From the NCBI RefSeq assembly GCF_001439785.1, contig NZ_JYLI01000001.1, forward strand, positions 186,001 to 250,000: 64,000 nucleotides of DNA, read 5' to 3'. The position numbers were made by a program, and so were the translations under genes. Source of the DNA: Pseudomonas poae (GTDB taxonomy: Bacteria > Pseudomonadota > Gammaproteobacteria > Pseudomonadales > Pseudomonadaceae). Positions 27,915 through 36,567 of the stretch are shown here, one piece after another (position 1 is the first letter of the stretch; each line of letters opens with the position of its first letter). The notes beneath the pieces were generated by a model. That model had not been told where the DNA came from. It saw only the letters and a program-made list of their open reading frames with translations, and did not search any database.

Positions 27915-28421
27915 ATGGTTCCAAGCGTCATCGCCCCACAATCATTGCTCAGCGCGGACGAACGCGCTGCCATTGCCGAAATCGAGGCCACCACCAGCAT
28001 CCTGCAACTGGTCACCCGCCTGACCGGCATGCGCTTTGCCGGGATAGCCAAATTCACCGACGTCGAGTGGGTCGTCTGCTCGGTCTATGACCCTTCGGGC
28101 ATGGGCATCAACGCCAACGACGTGCTGGACCTGGAAACCACCCTGTGCAGCGAGTTCTGCATCAACCCCACTGCCCTGTTCATTCCGCAAGTGAGCAAAA
28201 GCGGGCGGTTCGCGGTGCGCCCGGTGGTCAAGCAATTCGACATCGAAAGCTACGCCGGCGCGCCGATCTTCCTCCCCGATGGCCGTCTCTACGGCGCCCT
28301 GTGCGCCCTGGATTCACGCGCGATGTTGTTTGACGACCCCAACCTGCCGGAAACCCTGAGCCTGTTCGCTCGGTTGATCGGCTGCATCTTCTACGCAAAC
28401 CTGTCGGTGTCCGAGCAATAG
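27915..28421 (+). CDS. GAF domain protein
   Basis: Protein of 168 residues made of a single GAF domain: AEIEATTSILQLVTRLTGMRF at the start, VCSVYDPSGMGI in the middle, and YAGAPIFLPDGRLYGALCAL near the end. Cys residues in LCSEFC lie in the ligand pocket region. GAF domains bind small molecules or respond to redox; with no output domain the protein may work through a partner. It follows proP by 51 bp with only a weak hairpin between, so partial co-transcription is possible. Confidence 0.85.
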   Translation: MVPSVIAPQSLLSADERAAIAEIEATTSILQLVTRLTGMRFAGIAKFTDVEWVVCSVYDPSGMGINANDVLDLETTLCSEFCINPTALFIPQVSKSGRFAVRPVVKQFDIESYAGAPIFLPDGRLYGALCALDSRAMLFDDPNLPETLSLFARLIGCIFYANLSVSEQ

Positions 28422-28460
28422 CGTCATTCCCGCAGCACAGGCCTCGAAACAATTAGAAAT

Positions 28461-28488
28461 GGGCTGCCAGCTGAAGTACTGTCAGCCC
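28461..28488. promoter_or_regulatory. Inverted repeat upstream of fsr
   Basis: GGGCTGCCAG and CTGTCAGCCC are inverted arms matching at 9 of 10 positions around an 8-base loop. The repeat ends 29 bp before the fsr start codon. It may be an operator or a leader hairpin; no T run follows, so it is not a standard terminator. Confidence 0.4.
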
Positions 28489-28517
28489 CTGTTAGCTGCC
28501 TTGTATGGAATGCCTGC

Positions 28518-29729
28518 ATGTCGACCGTCACCGCCACACCCTCCGCTGCCACGGCTGCGCCCCAAATAAGTCCGTTGGTCATGCGCGTTTTGGGCGCCTG
28601 CGCCCTGGCGCACCTGATCAACGACCTGATCCAGGCCGTGCTGCCGTCGATCTACCCGATGCTCAAGGCCAATTATGGGCTGAGCTTCACCCAGGTCGGC
28701 CTGATTACCCTTACGTTCCAGCTCACGGCTTCGTTGCTGCAACCCTGGATCGGCTACCACACCGACCGTCACCCCAAGCCCTGGCTGCTGCCGGCTGGCA
28801 TGGTGTGCACTCTGGTCGGCATTCTGATGCTGGCGTTCGTCGGCAATTTCCCGGCCATTCTGATGGCGGCGGCGCTGGTGGGCGTGGGCTCGTCGACCTT
28901 CCACCCGGAAACCTCGCGGGTCGCACGCCTGGCCTCGGGCGGACGCTACGGCTTGGCGCAATCGACCTTCCAGGTGGGCGGCAACACCGGCAGTGCCTTC
29001 GGCCCGTTGCTGGCGGCGGCGATCATCATTCCCTACGGCCAGACCCATATCGCCTGGTTCGGCCTGTTTGCCGTATTCGCCATTCTGGTGCTGTACGGCC
29101 TGAGCCGCTGGTACCGCCACCACCTCAACCTGTTCAAACTCAAACAGGGCGGCAAGGCCACCCACGGTTTGTCCAAAGGCCGGGTGACCTTTGCTCTGGT
29201 GGTGCTGGCAACACTGGTGTTTTCCAAATACTTCTACATGACCAGCCTCACCAGCTACTTCACCTTTTACCTCATCGAAAAATTCCAGCTGTCGGTGTCC
29301 AGCTCGCAGATGTACCTGTTCCTGTTCCTTGGCGCCGTGGCTGTGGGTACCTTCGCAGGCGGCCCGATTGGCGACCGGATCGGCCGCAAGAAAGTCATCT
29401 GGTTCTCGATCCTCGGCGCGGCGCCGTTCACCCTCGCCCTGCCCTACGTCGACCTGTTCTGGACCGCCGTGCTCAGCGTGGTGATCGGTTTCGTCCTCGC
29501 CTCGGCATTCTCGGCCATCGTGGTGTTCGCTCAGGAGCTGGTTCCGGGCAACGTAGGGATGATCGCCGGGGTGTTCTTCGGGCTGATGTTCGGTTTCAGC
29601 GGCATCGGCGCGGCGCTGCTGGGCCTGCTCGCAGACAATCACGGAATCGAGCACGTGTACAAGATCTGCTCGTTCCTGCCATTGGTGGGTATCCTGACGA
29701 TCTTGCTGCCGTCGACCAAAGGCGTGTGA
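28518..29729 (+). CDS. fsr: Fosmidomycin resistance-type MFS exporter Fsr
   Basis: Inner-membrane exporter of 403 residues with 12 hydrophobic segments, matching the Fsr family. Marks include ACALAHLINDLIQAVLPSIY, PWIGYHTDRHPKPW, GSSTFHPETSRVARLASGGR and QVGGNTGSAFGPLL. E. coli Fsr gives fosmidomycin resistance when overexpressed; its natural substrate is unknown. The gene seems to stand alone, with an inverted repeat in front. Confidence 0.92.
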   Translation: MSTVTATPSAATAAPQISPLVMRVLGACALAHLINDLIQAVLPSIYPMLKANYGLSFTQVGLITLTFQLTASLLQPWIGYHTDRHPKPWLLPAGMVCTLVGILMLAFVGNFPAILMAAALVGVGSSTFHPETSRVARLASGGRYGLAQSTFQVGGNTGSAFGPLLAAAIIIPYGQTHIAWFGLFAVFAILVLYGLSRWYRHHLNLFKLKQGGKATHGLSKGRVTFALVVLATLVFSKYFYMTSLTSYFTFYLIEKFQLSVSSSQMYLFLFLGAVAVGTFAGGPIGDRIGRKKVIWFSILGAAPFTLALPYVDLFWTAVLSVVIGFVLASAFSAIVVFAQELVPGNVGMIAGVFFGLMFGFSGIGAALLGLLADNHGIEHVYKICSFLPLVGILTILLPSTKGV

Positions 29730-29839
29730 TCAACCGGCCATCTGATATCACTGCGCCATCACCCTGAAAGCTCCGAAAAACCTGCGTGTGCGCTTACAAT
29801 CGCGTTTTTAAACGCACACCCAGGCAATCCGGCACCAAC

Positions 29840-31006
29840 ATGACGCTCGACCCCCCTACGATTCTGGCACTGACCGTTGCCCTGGCAGCCGCTGCCGCCC
29901 TTTACCTTGCGATTGAATGGCACAGCGTGCGTGAACCGTCGCTGTTGTTCTGGGCCAGCGGTTTCGCCACCATCGGCATCGGTTCCACCCTGGCCTTGCT
30001 GCGCATCAACGGCTTTTTAATGATCGGCATCTGGCTGGCCAATGGCTTGCTGGTGAGCGCACACGTGCTGTTTCTGCTCGGCGTTGCACGGTTTACCCAA
30101 GTAAAGCTCTCGCGAGCCTGGTTGCTGATGCTTGCCGTGTGGTTCGGCATGCTGGCGCTGCCGGCCGATCTGCCATGGTCCAAGGCCATGCTGGGCGTGC
30201 AGTCGTTGCTGGTGGCGTTGCCGACGCTGCGGGCGAGTTATCTGCTGCGGCCCCACGGCAGCTCGCTGAGCATCGGCGCGGTGCAGCTGCGCTACGTGTT
30301 GCGCTTTCATGGGGGGTTTTATGTGGTCAAGGCGCTGTCGGTATTGATACCGGGCGCACTGATCGACCTGGCGTCGTTCAAGGGCGAGATCATCCAGATT
30401 TCCCTGGTGGAGGGCGCCATGGCGATCATGCTGATTGCGCTGTCGATGACCGGCTCCGAGCGCCATCGCCGCGAACAGCAGATCGCCCGACTGGCCGCCC
30501 GCGACCCGCTGACCGCCCTCTACAACCGCCGCGCCCTGGAACTGCGGGCACCGCGCCTGCTGGCCAAGGTGTCGTCAACGCAAGCCGGGGCGCTGTTGCT
30601 GATCGACATCGACAACTTCAAGCTGGTCAACGACCTCTACGGCCATAACGCCGGCGACCGCCTGCTGATCGGCCTCAGCGAACTGATCCGCAGCACGACG
30701 CCCCAGGGCGCGCTGTCGGCCCGCCTGGGCGGCGATGAGTTCGTGATCCTGCTGGGCAACACATCCAGGCAGCAGATCATCGAACTGGGCAGCCACCTGC
30801 GCGAGCAATTCCAGCATCTGGCCGCGCAAGCGTTCACCACGCCGGCGCCGGTCACCCTGAGCATCGGCGCCAACCTGTTCGACCAACCGCCCGCCTCATT
30901 GGCCGCGGTGATCGAACTGGGCGACACCGCGCTCTACGAAACCAAACGTGGCGGGCGCGACAGCCTGCAACTGGTGGACCGCACCGGGGCGGGAGGCTTG
31001 CGCTAG
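29840..31006 (+). CDS. Membrane-bound diguanylate cyclase (GGDEF)
   Basis: Protein of 388 residues that makes cyclic di-GMP from two GTP. The first 210 residues hold about six or seven membrane helices, a likely input domain of unknown ligand. The GGDEF domain starts near 225 (ARDPLTALYNRRAL), has LIDIDNFKLVNDLYGH for metal and GTP contacts, and an intact GGDEF in RLGGDEFVILLG. No RxxD inhibitory site is seen five residues before the motif (SARLG), so product inhibition may be absent. The ATG at 29840 is chosen over 29786. Its 3' end overlaps the opposite gene by 4 bp. Confidence 0.9.
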   Translation: MTLDPPTILALTVALAAAAALYLAIEWHSVREPSLLFWASGFATIGIGSTLALLRINGFLMIGIWLANGLLVSAHVLFLLGVARFTQVKLSRAWLLMLAVWFGMLALPADLPWSKAMLGVQSLLVALPTLRASYLLRPHGSSLSIGAVQLRYVLRFHGGFYVVKALSVLIPGALIDLASFKGEIIQISLVEGAMAIMLIALSMTGSERHRREQQIARLAARDPLTALYNRRALELRAPRLLAKVSSTQAGALLLIDIDNFKLVNDLYGHNAGDRLLIGLSELIRSTTPQGALSARLGGDEFVILLGNTSRQQIIELGSHLREQFQHLAAQAFTTPAPVTLSIGANLFDQPPASLAAVIELGDTALYETKRGGRDSLQLVDRTGAGGLR

Positions 31007-31308
31007 CGTCGCGCGAATCCATTCACGACGATATACAGCAGCGGCCCCACCGACACGAATACCGCCGTCAGCAAAAAGTACGGCAGCAGTGAGACAACCG
31101 ACCGCCCTCTCGCCTTGGCATCGCGGTACATCCACACACAGGCCAGCGCCGCCATCAGGTACAGGTCGATCACCACCTGGGCGGTGTCCGGGCGCGCCAT
31201 CAACTCGCGTCCGAAGGCCAGCAGCGATTGCTCGGCGGTTAACATCGTCGCCACGGTGTACAACGAAAATCCGATCAGAGCGATCAGGGCAATATAGGGT
31301 CTTGGCAT
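31003..31308 (-). CDS. DUF2834-like small membrane protein
   Basis: Protein of 101 residues with three membrane segments (IALIALIGFSLYTVATM, VVIDLYLMAALACVWMY, LLPYFLLTAVFVSVGPLLY). The pattern ending YRDAKARGRS between helices two and three resembles DUF2834. Function unknown. It converges with the diguanylate cyclase gene and overlaps its end by 4 bp. GGAGGAG lies upstream of the ATG at 31308. Confidence 0.75.
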   Translation of the reverse strand: MPRPYIALIALIGFSLYTVATMLTAEQSLLAFGRELMARPDTAQVVIDLYLMAALACVWMYRDAKARGRSVVSLLPYFLLTAVFVSVGPLLYIVVNGFARR

Positions 31309-31427
31309 CTTCTCCTCCCTGGAGCGTGAATCTTCAAAGCGCTCACCTTAGCAGTAAGCTGGCACTGTGAAATATCTGTACGTAGACTGCCGCCATACCC
31401 CCACTTGAAGGCGGCGAAAAGAACGTG

Positions 31428-33134
31428 ATGCAAGTTACCGAAGTCTCGATTGCCCAATTGCGCGCTGCGCTTGAATCTGGCCAGACCACCGCCGTTGAAC
31501 TGGTCAAGGCGTATCTGGCGCGGATCGATGCCTATGACGGCCCGCACACCGCCACCGCGTTGAACGCCGTGGTGGTGCGCAACCCTGATGCATTGAAAGA
31601 GGCCGAGGCGTCCGATGCGCGCCGGGCCAAAGGTGAAACGCTCGGGCCGCTGGATGGCATTCCGTATACCGCCAAAGACAGTTATCTGGTCAAGGGCCTC
31701 ACTGCTGCATCCGGCAGCCCGGCGTTTGCCAGGCTGGTCGCACAGCGTGATGCATTCACCATTGAACGACTGCGTGGCGGTGGCGCCATCTGCCTGGGCA
31801 AGACCAACATGCCGCCGATGGCCAATGGCGGCATGCAGCGCGGCGTGTATGGCCGGGCCGAGAGCCCGTATAACGCCGATTACCTGACCGCGCCCTTTGC
31901 GTCCGGCTCGTCCAACGGCGCCGGCACGGCCACGGCGGCGAGTTTTGCGGCGTTCGGGCTGGCCGAGGAAACCTGGTCGAGCGGGCGAGGCCCGGCGTCG
32001 AATAACGGCCTGTGCGCCTACACCCCGTCACGCGGAGTGATTTCGGTGCGCGGCAACTGGCCGCTGACCCCGACCATGGACGTGGTGGTGCCGTTCGCGC
32101 GCACCATGGCCGACCTGCTGGAAGTGCTCGACGTGGTGGTGGCCGAAGACCCCGACAACCGTGGCGACCTGTGGCGCCTGCAGCCGTGGGTGCCGCTCCC
32201 AAGCGTTACGTCGGTGCGTCCGGCATCCTACGCAGCACTCGCGACCGGCAGCGCCGCCCTCGCCGGCAAACGCTTTGGCGTGCCGCGCATGTACATCAAT
32301 GCCGACCCCGAGGCCGGCACCAGCGAAAAGCCCGGCATCGGCGGCCCCACCGGGCAGAAAATCAACACCCGCGCGACGGTGATCGACCTGTGGCAGGCCG
32401 CACGCCAGGCGCTCGAAGCAGCGGGAGCCGAAGTGATCGAAGTGGATTTCCCGCTGGTGTCCAACTGCGAAGGCGACCGCCCCGGCGCGCCGACCGTGTT
32501 TACCCGTGGCTTGGTATCCAAAGAGTTCCTGCACGATGAGTTGTGGGAACTCTCGGCCTGGGCTTTCGATGACTTCCTGCGCGCCAACGGCGATCCGGCG
32601 CTTAACCGCCTGGCCGATGTGGACGGCCCGCAGATCTTCCCCCACTACCCCGGCACCCTGCCCAACCGCGAAGACGACTTGGCCGCCGGCATGGACGAAT
32701 ACGTGCGCATGGCCCAGCGCGGCATCACGCCGTGGAACGAAATCGCCACCCTGCCCGAAGGCCTGCGCGGCCTGGAACACACGCGCCGCGTCGACCTGGA
32801 AGACTGGATGGACGCACGCGGACTTGACGCCGTGCTGTTCCCCACCGTGGCCGACGTGGGCCCGGCCGATGCGGACGTGAACGAAGCGTCCGCCGACATC
32901 GCCTGGAGCAACGGCGTGTGGGTGGCCAATGGCAACCTCGCCATCCGCCATCTGGGCGTGCCTACCGTCACCGTGCCGATGGGCGTGATGGCGGACATCG
33001 GCATGCCGGTCGGCCTGACCTTCGCCGGCCGCGCCTACGATGATTCGGCGCTGCTGGGCTTTGCTGCGGCTTATGAAGCCACCGGCAGCCAGCGCCTGGT
33101 GCCGCCGCGCACGCCGCCGCTGACGACTGAATGA
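31428..33134 (+). CDS. Amidase signature family enzyme
   Basis: Protein of 568 residues. Amidase signature enzymes use a Ser-cisSer-Lys triad. The Lys is in DGIPYTAKDSY, the cis-Ser in FASGSSNGAGTATAA, and the nucleophile region is TWSSGRGPASNNGL, a variant in which GRGPAS replaces the usual GGSIR. Further family-like stretches are TPTMDVVVPFARTMADLLEV and the C-terminal GVPTVTVPMGV. No signal peptide is visible. The substrate could be an amide or allophanate-like compound; this cannot be settled by sequence. A GTG at 31425 directly precedes the chosen ATG. Confidence 0.88.
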   Translation: MQVTEVSIAQLRAALESGQTTAVELVKAYLARIDAYDGPHTATALNAVVVRNPDALKEAEASDARRAKGETLGPLDGIPYTAKDSYLVKGLTAASGSPAFARLVAQRDAFTIERLRGGGAICLGKTNMPPMANGGMQRGVYGRAESPYNADYLTAPFASGSSNGAGTATAASFAAFGLAEETWSSGRGPASNNGLCAYTPSRGVISVRGNWPLTPTMDVVVPFARTMADLLEVLDVVVAEDPDNRGDLWRLQPWVPLPSVTSVRPASYAALATGSAALAGKRFGVPRMYINADPEAGTSEKPGIGGPTGQKINTRATVIDLWQAARQALEAAGAEVIEVDFPLVSNCEGDRPGAPTVFTRGLVSKEFLHDELWELSAWAFDDFLRANGDPALNRLADVDGPQIFPHYPGTLPNREDDLAAGMDEYVRMAQRGITPWNEIATLPEGLRGLEHTRRVDLEDWMDARGLDAVLFPTVADVGPADADVNEASADIAWSNGVWVANGNLAIRHLGVPTVTVPMGVMADIGMPVGLTFAGRAYDDSALLGFAAAYEATGSQRLVPPRTPPLTTE

Positions 33135-33171
33135 CAGACTGAATACAAATTCGAGGATCGCGAAACGCCCC

Positions 33172-33303
33172 GTGGCGAGCGGGCTTGCCCCGCGTTGGGG
33201 TGCGAAGCGCCCCCACTCCAGCAAACGCGGTGTACCTGATACGGCTCAGCGCCTGGTATTGGGGCTGCTACGCAGCCCAACGCAGGACAAGCCTGCTCGC
33301 CAC
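33172..33303. repeat. REPIN copy 3 (GTGGCGAGC class)
   Basis: A 132-bp element in the same orientation as copy 2, from GTGGCGAGCGGGCTTGCC to CAAGCCTGCTCGCCAC. It lies 37 bp after the amidase stop. It lacks the third REP of the composite elements. Confidence 0.9.
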
Positions 33304-33319
33304 ATTGTGTACAGGGTTC

Positions 33320-33498
33320 GGCAGACAATCTCGATCGGCTATAAGGCCGCCGCGCTCTTGATCTTGATCTGAGGCGCCCCGTCAAACACGCTGGCCGAAC
33401 GCAGGCTTTGGGGTCTTTCCAAAAGTGAGCCGCCACAAAGGCGGAACCCTAAGTCGCCATCACCGCAGCAACGGATATGTACACCGAAAAACAGAGGT
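33320..33498. repeat. Intergenic sequence resembling a multicopy Pseudomonas spacer
   Basis: The 180 bp between REPIN copy 3 and the DUF6434 gene begin with GACAATCTCGATCGGCTATA and carry CCGCCACAAAGGCGG, a short hairpin. I recall similar text (GGTCTTTCCAAAAGTGAG type) from many Pseudomonas intergenic regions, so it may be a dispersed repeat. No second copy is present in this window. No gene is visible. Confidence 0.35.
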
Positions 33499-33750
33499 TT
33501 AAACGCCGGCCTGCCGGCGTTGCCACTCCTCCACCGCATCCCCCAGTGTTTTGGGCGCGCCGTCGCGGATCCAGGCCATGAATGGACGATCGAACCTGAA
33601 CGCCGCACCACAGTGTTCAAGCATGAATCGGCGCACGTTCTGGGTGTTCTTGTAGCTTGAGGTGACAGGCGTGGCGCGGGTCAGGCTGTCGCTGTGCCAG
33701 TTGAATTCCATTCTCTCGCTCGCAGGTATCGGGTGATTGGGTATCAGCAT
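33499..33750 (-). CDS. DUF6434-like small protein
   Basis: Protein of 83 residues if started at the ATG at 33750; an ATG at 33711 (MEFNWHSD) is also possible and nearer the conserved core. The core FNWHSDSLTRATPVTSSY, then NTQNVRRFMLEHCG, then FDRPFMAWIRDG and KTLGDAVEEW fits DUF6434, a short domain often found with SAP domains. Function unknown. The frame runs open to 33906 but the extra part is A/T-rich and not protein-like. Confidence 0.75.
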   Translation of the reverse strand: MLIPNHPIPASERMEFNWHSDSLTRATPVTSSYKNTQNVRRFMLEHCGAAFRFDRPFMAWIRDGAPKTLGDAVEEWQRRQAGV

Positions 33751-33862
33751 AGTCCTTTCAAGATATTTCAAAAATTCACTTTCCTTCCCTTCCGAATCTA
33801 TTGCATGGTTGTACGACGACTCACCTAATGAGTGTGCGTCCCCACAACAATAAGGAATTCCC

Positions 33863-34294
33863 ATGCAAACCTTCAAAGTGCTGATCGGTTTTCTGTGCCT
33901 GTTCACCGGCTACGTCGTCGCTGCGCCTGCCCCTGCCGAAAAAGAAGTTGCCCAGGCCGTCGACCAACTGACACAGGCCATGCTGCACCTGGACCTCAAG
34001 CAGCTCAACGCACTCACATCCGACACCCTCACCTATGGTCACTCCAGCGGCAAGGTGCAGAATAAAACGCAATTTATCGCCGACCTGGAAAACCACGTCA
34101 GCGCGTTCAAGACCCTCGAAATGCAGAACCAGACCATCACCTTTAACGGTGACACCGCCCTGGTGCGCAATCACTTTCACGCCCTGGCGGTAAACAGCGG
34201 CGTCGAGGTGCCGACCGATATCGACAACTTCCAGGTCTGGCAGAAGCAAAAAGGCAAGTGGCTGCTGATCGGTCGTCAGGCTTACAAGTACTGA
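33863..34294 (+). CDS. Exported NTF2-like (DUF4440/SnoaL-type) protein
   Basis: Protein of 143 residues with a signal peptide (MQTFKVLIGFLCLFTGYVVA, cleavage near APA). The mature part has the NTF2-like cone fold pattern: AVDQLTQAMLHLDLKQLNAL, a central DTLTYGHSSGKV, and a C-terminal strand FQVWQKQKGKWLLIGRQ. Such domains bind small ligands or act as simple enzymes. AAGGAA precedes the ATG. The dienelactone hydrolase gene follows by 51 bp and is likely in the same unit. Confidence 0.82.
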   Translation: MQTFKVLIGFLCLFTGYVVAAPAPAEKEVAQAVDQLTQAMLHLDLKQLNALTSDTLTYGHSSGKVQNKTQFIADLENHVSAFKTLEMQNQTITFNGDTALVRNHFHALAVNSGVEVPTDIDNFQVWQKQKGKWLLIGRQAYKY

Positions 34295-34345
34295 TTCGGC
34301 TTAGTGGTCTACAGTGTCTGCCACCGCCAATCGAGGAGTGCACCG

Positions 34346-35233
34346 ATGACTCGTCTCACTGCCAAAGACTTCGCCCCCGAACTGCTGGAGCTTTACGACG
34401 GCTACGCCCATGGCAAGCTCAACCGCCGCGAATTTCTCGATCGTGCCGCGCTGTTCACCTTCGGCGGCCTGACCGCGTCGGCGCTGCTCGCGGCGCTGAG
34501 CCCCAACTATGCGCTGGCCGAGCAGGTGAAGTTCACCGATCCGGATATCGTGGCCGACTACATCACCTACCCCTCGCCCAAGGGCAACGGTACGGTGCGC
34601 GGCTATCGGGTACGCCCTGCAAAAGCGGCAGGCAAGCTGCCGGCGGTGGTGGTGGTCCACGAAAACCGTGGCCTTAACCCCTACATCGAAGACGTCGCCC
34701 GACGCCTGGCCAAGGCCGGTTTCATTGCTCTGGCGCCCGATGGCCTGACCTCGGTGGGCGGCTATCCCGGCAACGACGAAAAAGGCGTTGCACTGCAACA
34801 AACCGTCGATCCGACCAAGCTGATGAACGACTTCTTCGCCGCCATCGAATGGCTGATGCACCACGACGACAGCACCGGCAAGGTCGGCATCACCGGTTTC
34901 TGCTACGGCGGCGGCGTGACCAATGCGGCGGCAGTGGCCTATCCGGAACTGGGCGCGGCCGTGTCGTTCTACGGCCGCCAGCCCGAGGCGAGGGATGTGC
35001 CGCGCATCAAGGCGCCGCTCATGCTGCATTACGGCGAGCTGGACACGCGGATCAACGAAGGCTGGCCGGCCTATGAACAGGCGCTGAAAGCGGCTGGTAC
35101 GCACTATGAGGCGTTCATCTACAAGGGCGCCAACCACGGCTTTCACAACGACTCGACGCCACGGTACGACGAGGCGGCGGCGAACCTGGCGTGGGAACGC
35201 ACCCTGGGCTGGTTCAATAAGTACCTGGTCTGA
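34346..35233 (+). CDS. Dienelactone hydrolase family protein with Tat signal
   Basis: Alpha/beta hydrolase of 295 residues. The N-terminal NRREFLD (27-31 core) followed by a hydrophobic stretch ending LSPNYALA is a good twin-arginine export signal. The catalytic Cys is in GFCYGGG, the Asp in HYGELDTRI and the His in GANHGFHND, the normal Cys-Asp-His triad of dienelactone hydrolases. VVVHENRGLNPYIEDVARRL provides the oxyanion segment. Periplasmic location is unusual for the aromatic-degradation enzyme, and no such pathway is nearby, so the substrate may differ. GAGGAG precedes the ATG. Confidence 0.9.
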   Translation: MTRLTAKDFAPELLELYDGYAHGKLNRREFLDRAALFTFGGLTASALLAALSPNYALAEQVKFTDPDIVADYITYPSPKGNGTVRGYRVRPAKAAGKLPAVVVVHENRGLNPYIEDVARRLAKAGFIALAPDGLTSVGGYPGNDEKGVALQQTVDPTKLMNDFFAAIEWLMHHDDSTGKVGITGFCYGGGVTNAAAVAYPELGAAVSFYGRQPEARDVPRIKAPLMLHYGELDTRINEGWPAYEQALKAAGTHYEAFIYKGANHGFHNDSTPRYDEAAANLAWERTLGWFNKYLV

Positions 35234-36418
35234 TCAGTGTTCCAGCGCATACCGCCGGCAATGGTCGAGGTAGCCCTGCTCGTGGCTGCCTACCAGTTGC
35301 ACTACGCTGGTCCATAGCCAGGACGGTGCGTCCAGCTGCCGTGAGCGGTTTTCCTGCAACATGGCCATCCAGTCCCTGCGCGTCGCCCGATCCATTTGCC
35401 GGGCATGGGCGATGCCAACCACACGGGCCAGGTAACCGGCGGCGTGCATGGCGTCGATCTCACTCAACTCGTCCAGCTCCAGCTTCATGTCCTGGGGCAA
35501 CAGCTCGCGGATGAAGAAACCGTGATCCAGAAAACGCGTCGCCAGCATGCGCTCACCCAGGCCCGGTGACAGCTGGCGGGCGCCTTCCACCACACGCCGG
35601 CCGTTGTCCCGTGGCATTTTTGCGCGTGCCGCACGCGGAGCCGCTGCACCGACGGCTTCCTTGATGTCGATCAGGCAGTATTCCTCATCTTCCTTGTCGC
35701 CCACGCGCAGCAATGCCGCGTAACGCAGCAGACCGAGCGAGCTGCACCCCTTGACCCAATAAGCCGAGTCCATCAGTTCGACGCTGGCGTCCTTGGGGCG
35801 CCCCTTGAGCGAGGTCACCAAGTGGTGCAGTTCATCGGAGCCGCACAAGGTCTGCAACGCGCTTTTTTCCGCGCGGGACAATGCCCAGAAATGCTTGCCC
35901 AGAGGGATGGTCGGACGTGCATCATCAATGCGCTCGCGGGCCAGGTGCTTCCAGGTGCGTTCCACCGCGCTGCGCATCCCGGCCTTGACCTGGGACGGCC
36001 GTGGCGGCACTTCATCCGGCCTGCCCTTGAAGGCCTGCGCGTAGCCCAGCATCATTTCTTCGAGCATGCGGGCCGTGGTCACTCCGGGCAGGTCCGAGCC
36101 CCGCGCGGCGGTGGCCAGGGATAACGCCAGGCGCACCAGGTCATGGGCCGGGTTGCCGATCACGGTCTGGTCGAGGTCGCGGATATGCATGTCGATGCGA
36201 CCATTGTTGTCGCCGGTCGGCCCCAGGTTACCCGCGTGGCAATCGCCACAGATCCAGATCGGCGGCCCGCTGGGCAGACGTCGACCGGGCAGGCTGTGCA
36301 GCCATTCGTAGAATTGGACGGTACTGCCGCGCACGTAGGCATGGGCCGAACGGGCCATCTTGAGGTTACGCAGTTGGGTTAGGTGCGGTATGCGGGCGGA
36401 GGGACGCGGCGTTTTCAT
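35234..36418 (-). CDS. DUF2252 family protein
   Basis: Protein of 394 residues of DUF2252. The region PIWICGDCHAGNLG, then IRDLDQTVIGNPAHDLVRL resembles the catalytic and metal-binding parts of kinase-like folds (H/CGDxHxxN and DxD), and the family is thought to be related to them. HARQMDRATRRDW and SSLGLLRYAALLRV are also typical. No activity is established. It converges with the dienelactone hydrolase gene (the stop codons lie side by side) and diverges from ampC. Confidence 0.85.
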   Translation of the reverse strand: MKTPRPSARIPHLTQLRNLKMARSAHAYVRGSTVQFYEWLHSLPGRRLPSGPPIWICGDCHAGNLGPTGDNNGRIDMHIRDLDQTVIGNPAHDLVRLALSLATAARGSDLPGVTTARMLEEMMLGYAQAFKGRPDEVPPRPSQVKAGMRSAVERTWKHLARERIDDARPTIPLGKHFWALSRAEKSALQTLCGSDELHHLVTSLKGRPKDASVELMDSAYWVKGCSSLGLLRYAALLRVGDKEDEEYCLIDIKEAVGAAAPRAARAKMPRDNGRRVVEGARQLSPGLGERMLATRFLDHGFFIRELLPQDMKLELDELSEIDAMHAAGYLARVVGIAHARQMDRATRRDWMAMLQENRSRQLDAPSWLWTSVVQLVGSHEQGYLDHCRRYALEH

Positions 36419-36477
36419 TGACGGACTCTATACGGGTGTAGCGATAGAGCTTCGCGGGCCAGCAAATGTTTCATTAT

Positions 36478-36532
36478 GTTTCGTAAAAGGTTTTACCGAA
36501 GGGCTGGGGTAAACCGCCGGTATTTGCGAAAC
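36478..36532. promoter_or_regulatory. Long imperfect inverted repeat upstream of ampC
   Basis: Arms GTTTCG/CGAAAC at the outside and GGTTTTACC/GGGGTAAACC at the inside face each other over 55 bp, ending 35 bp before the ampC start. It could be an operator or a leader hairpin. It does not resemble the known AmpR site. Confidence 0.45.
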
Positions 36533-36567
36533 TTGCCCACCCTCTTTATCTGCCATGGAAGCGACCC

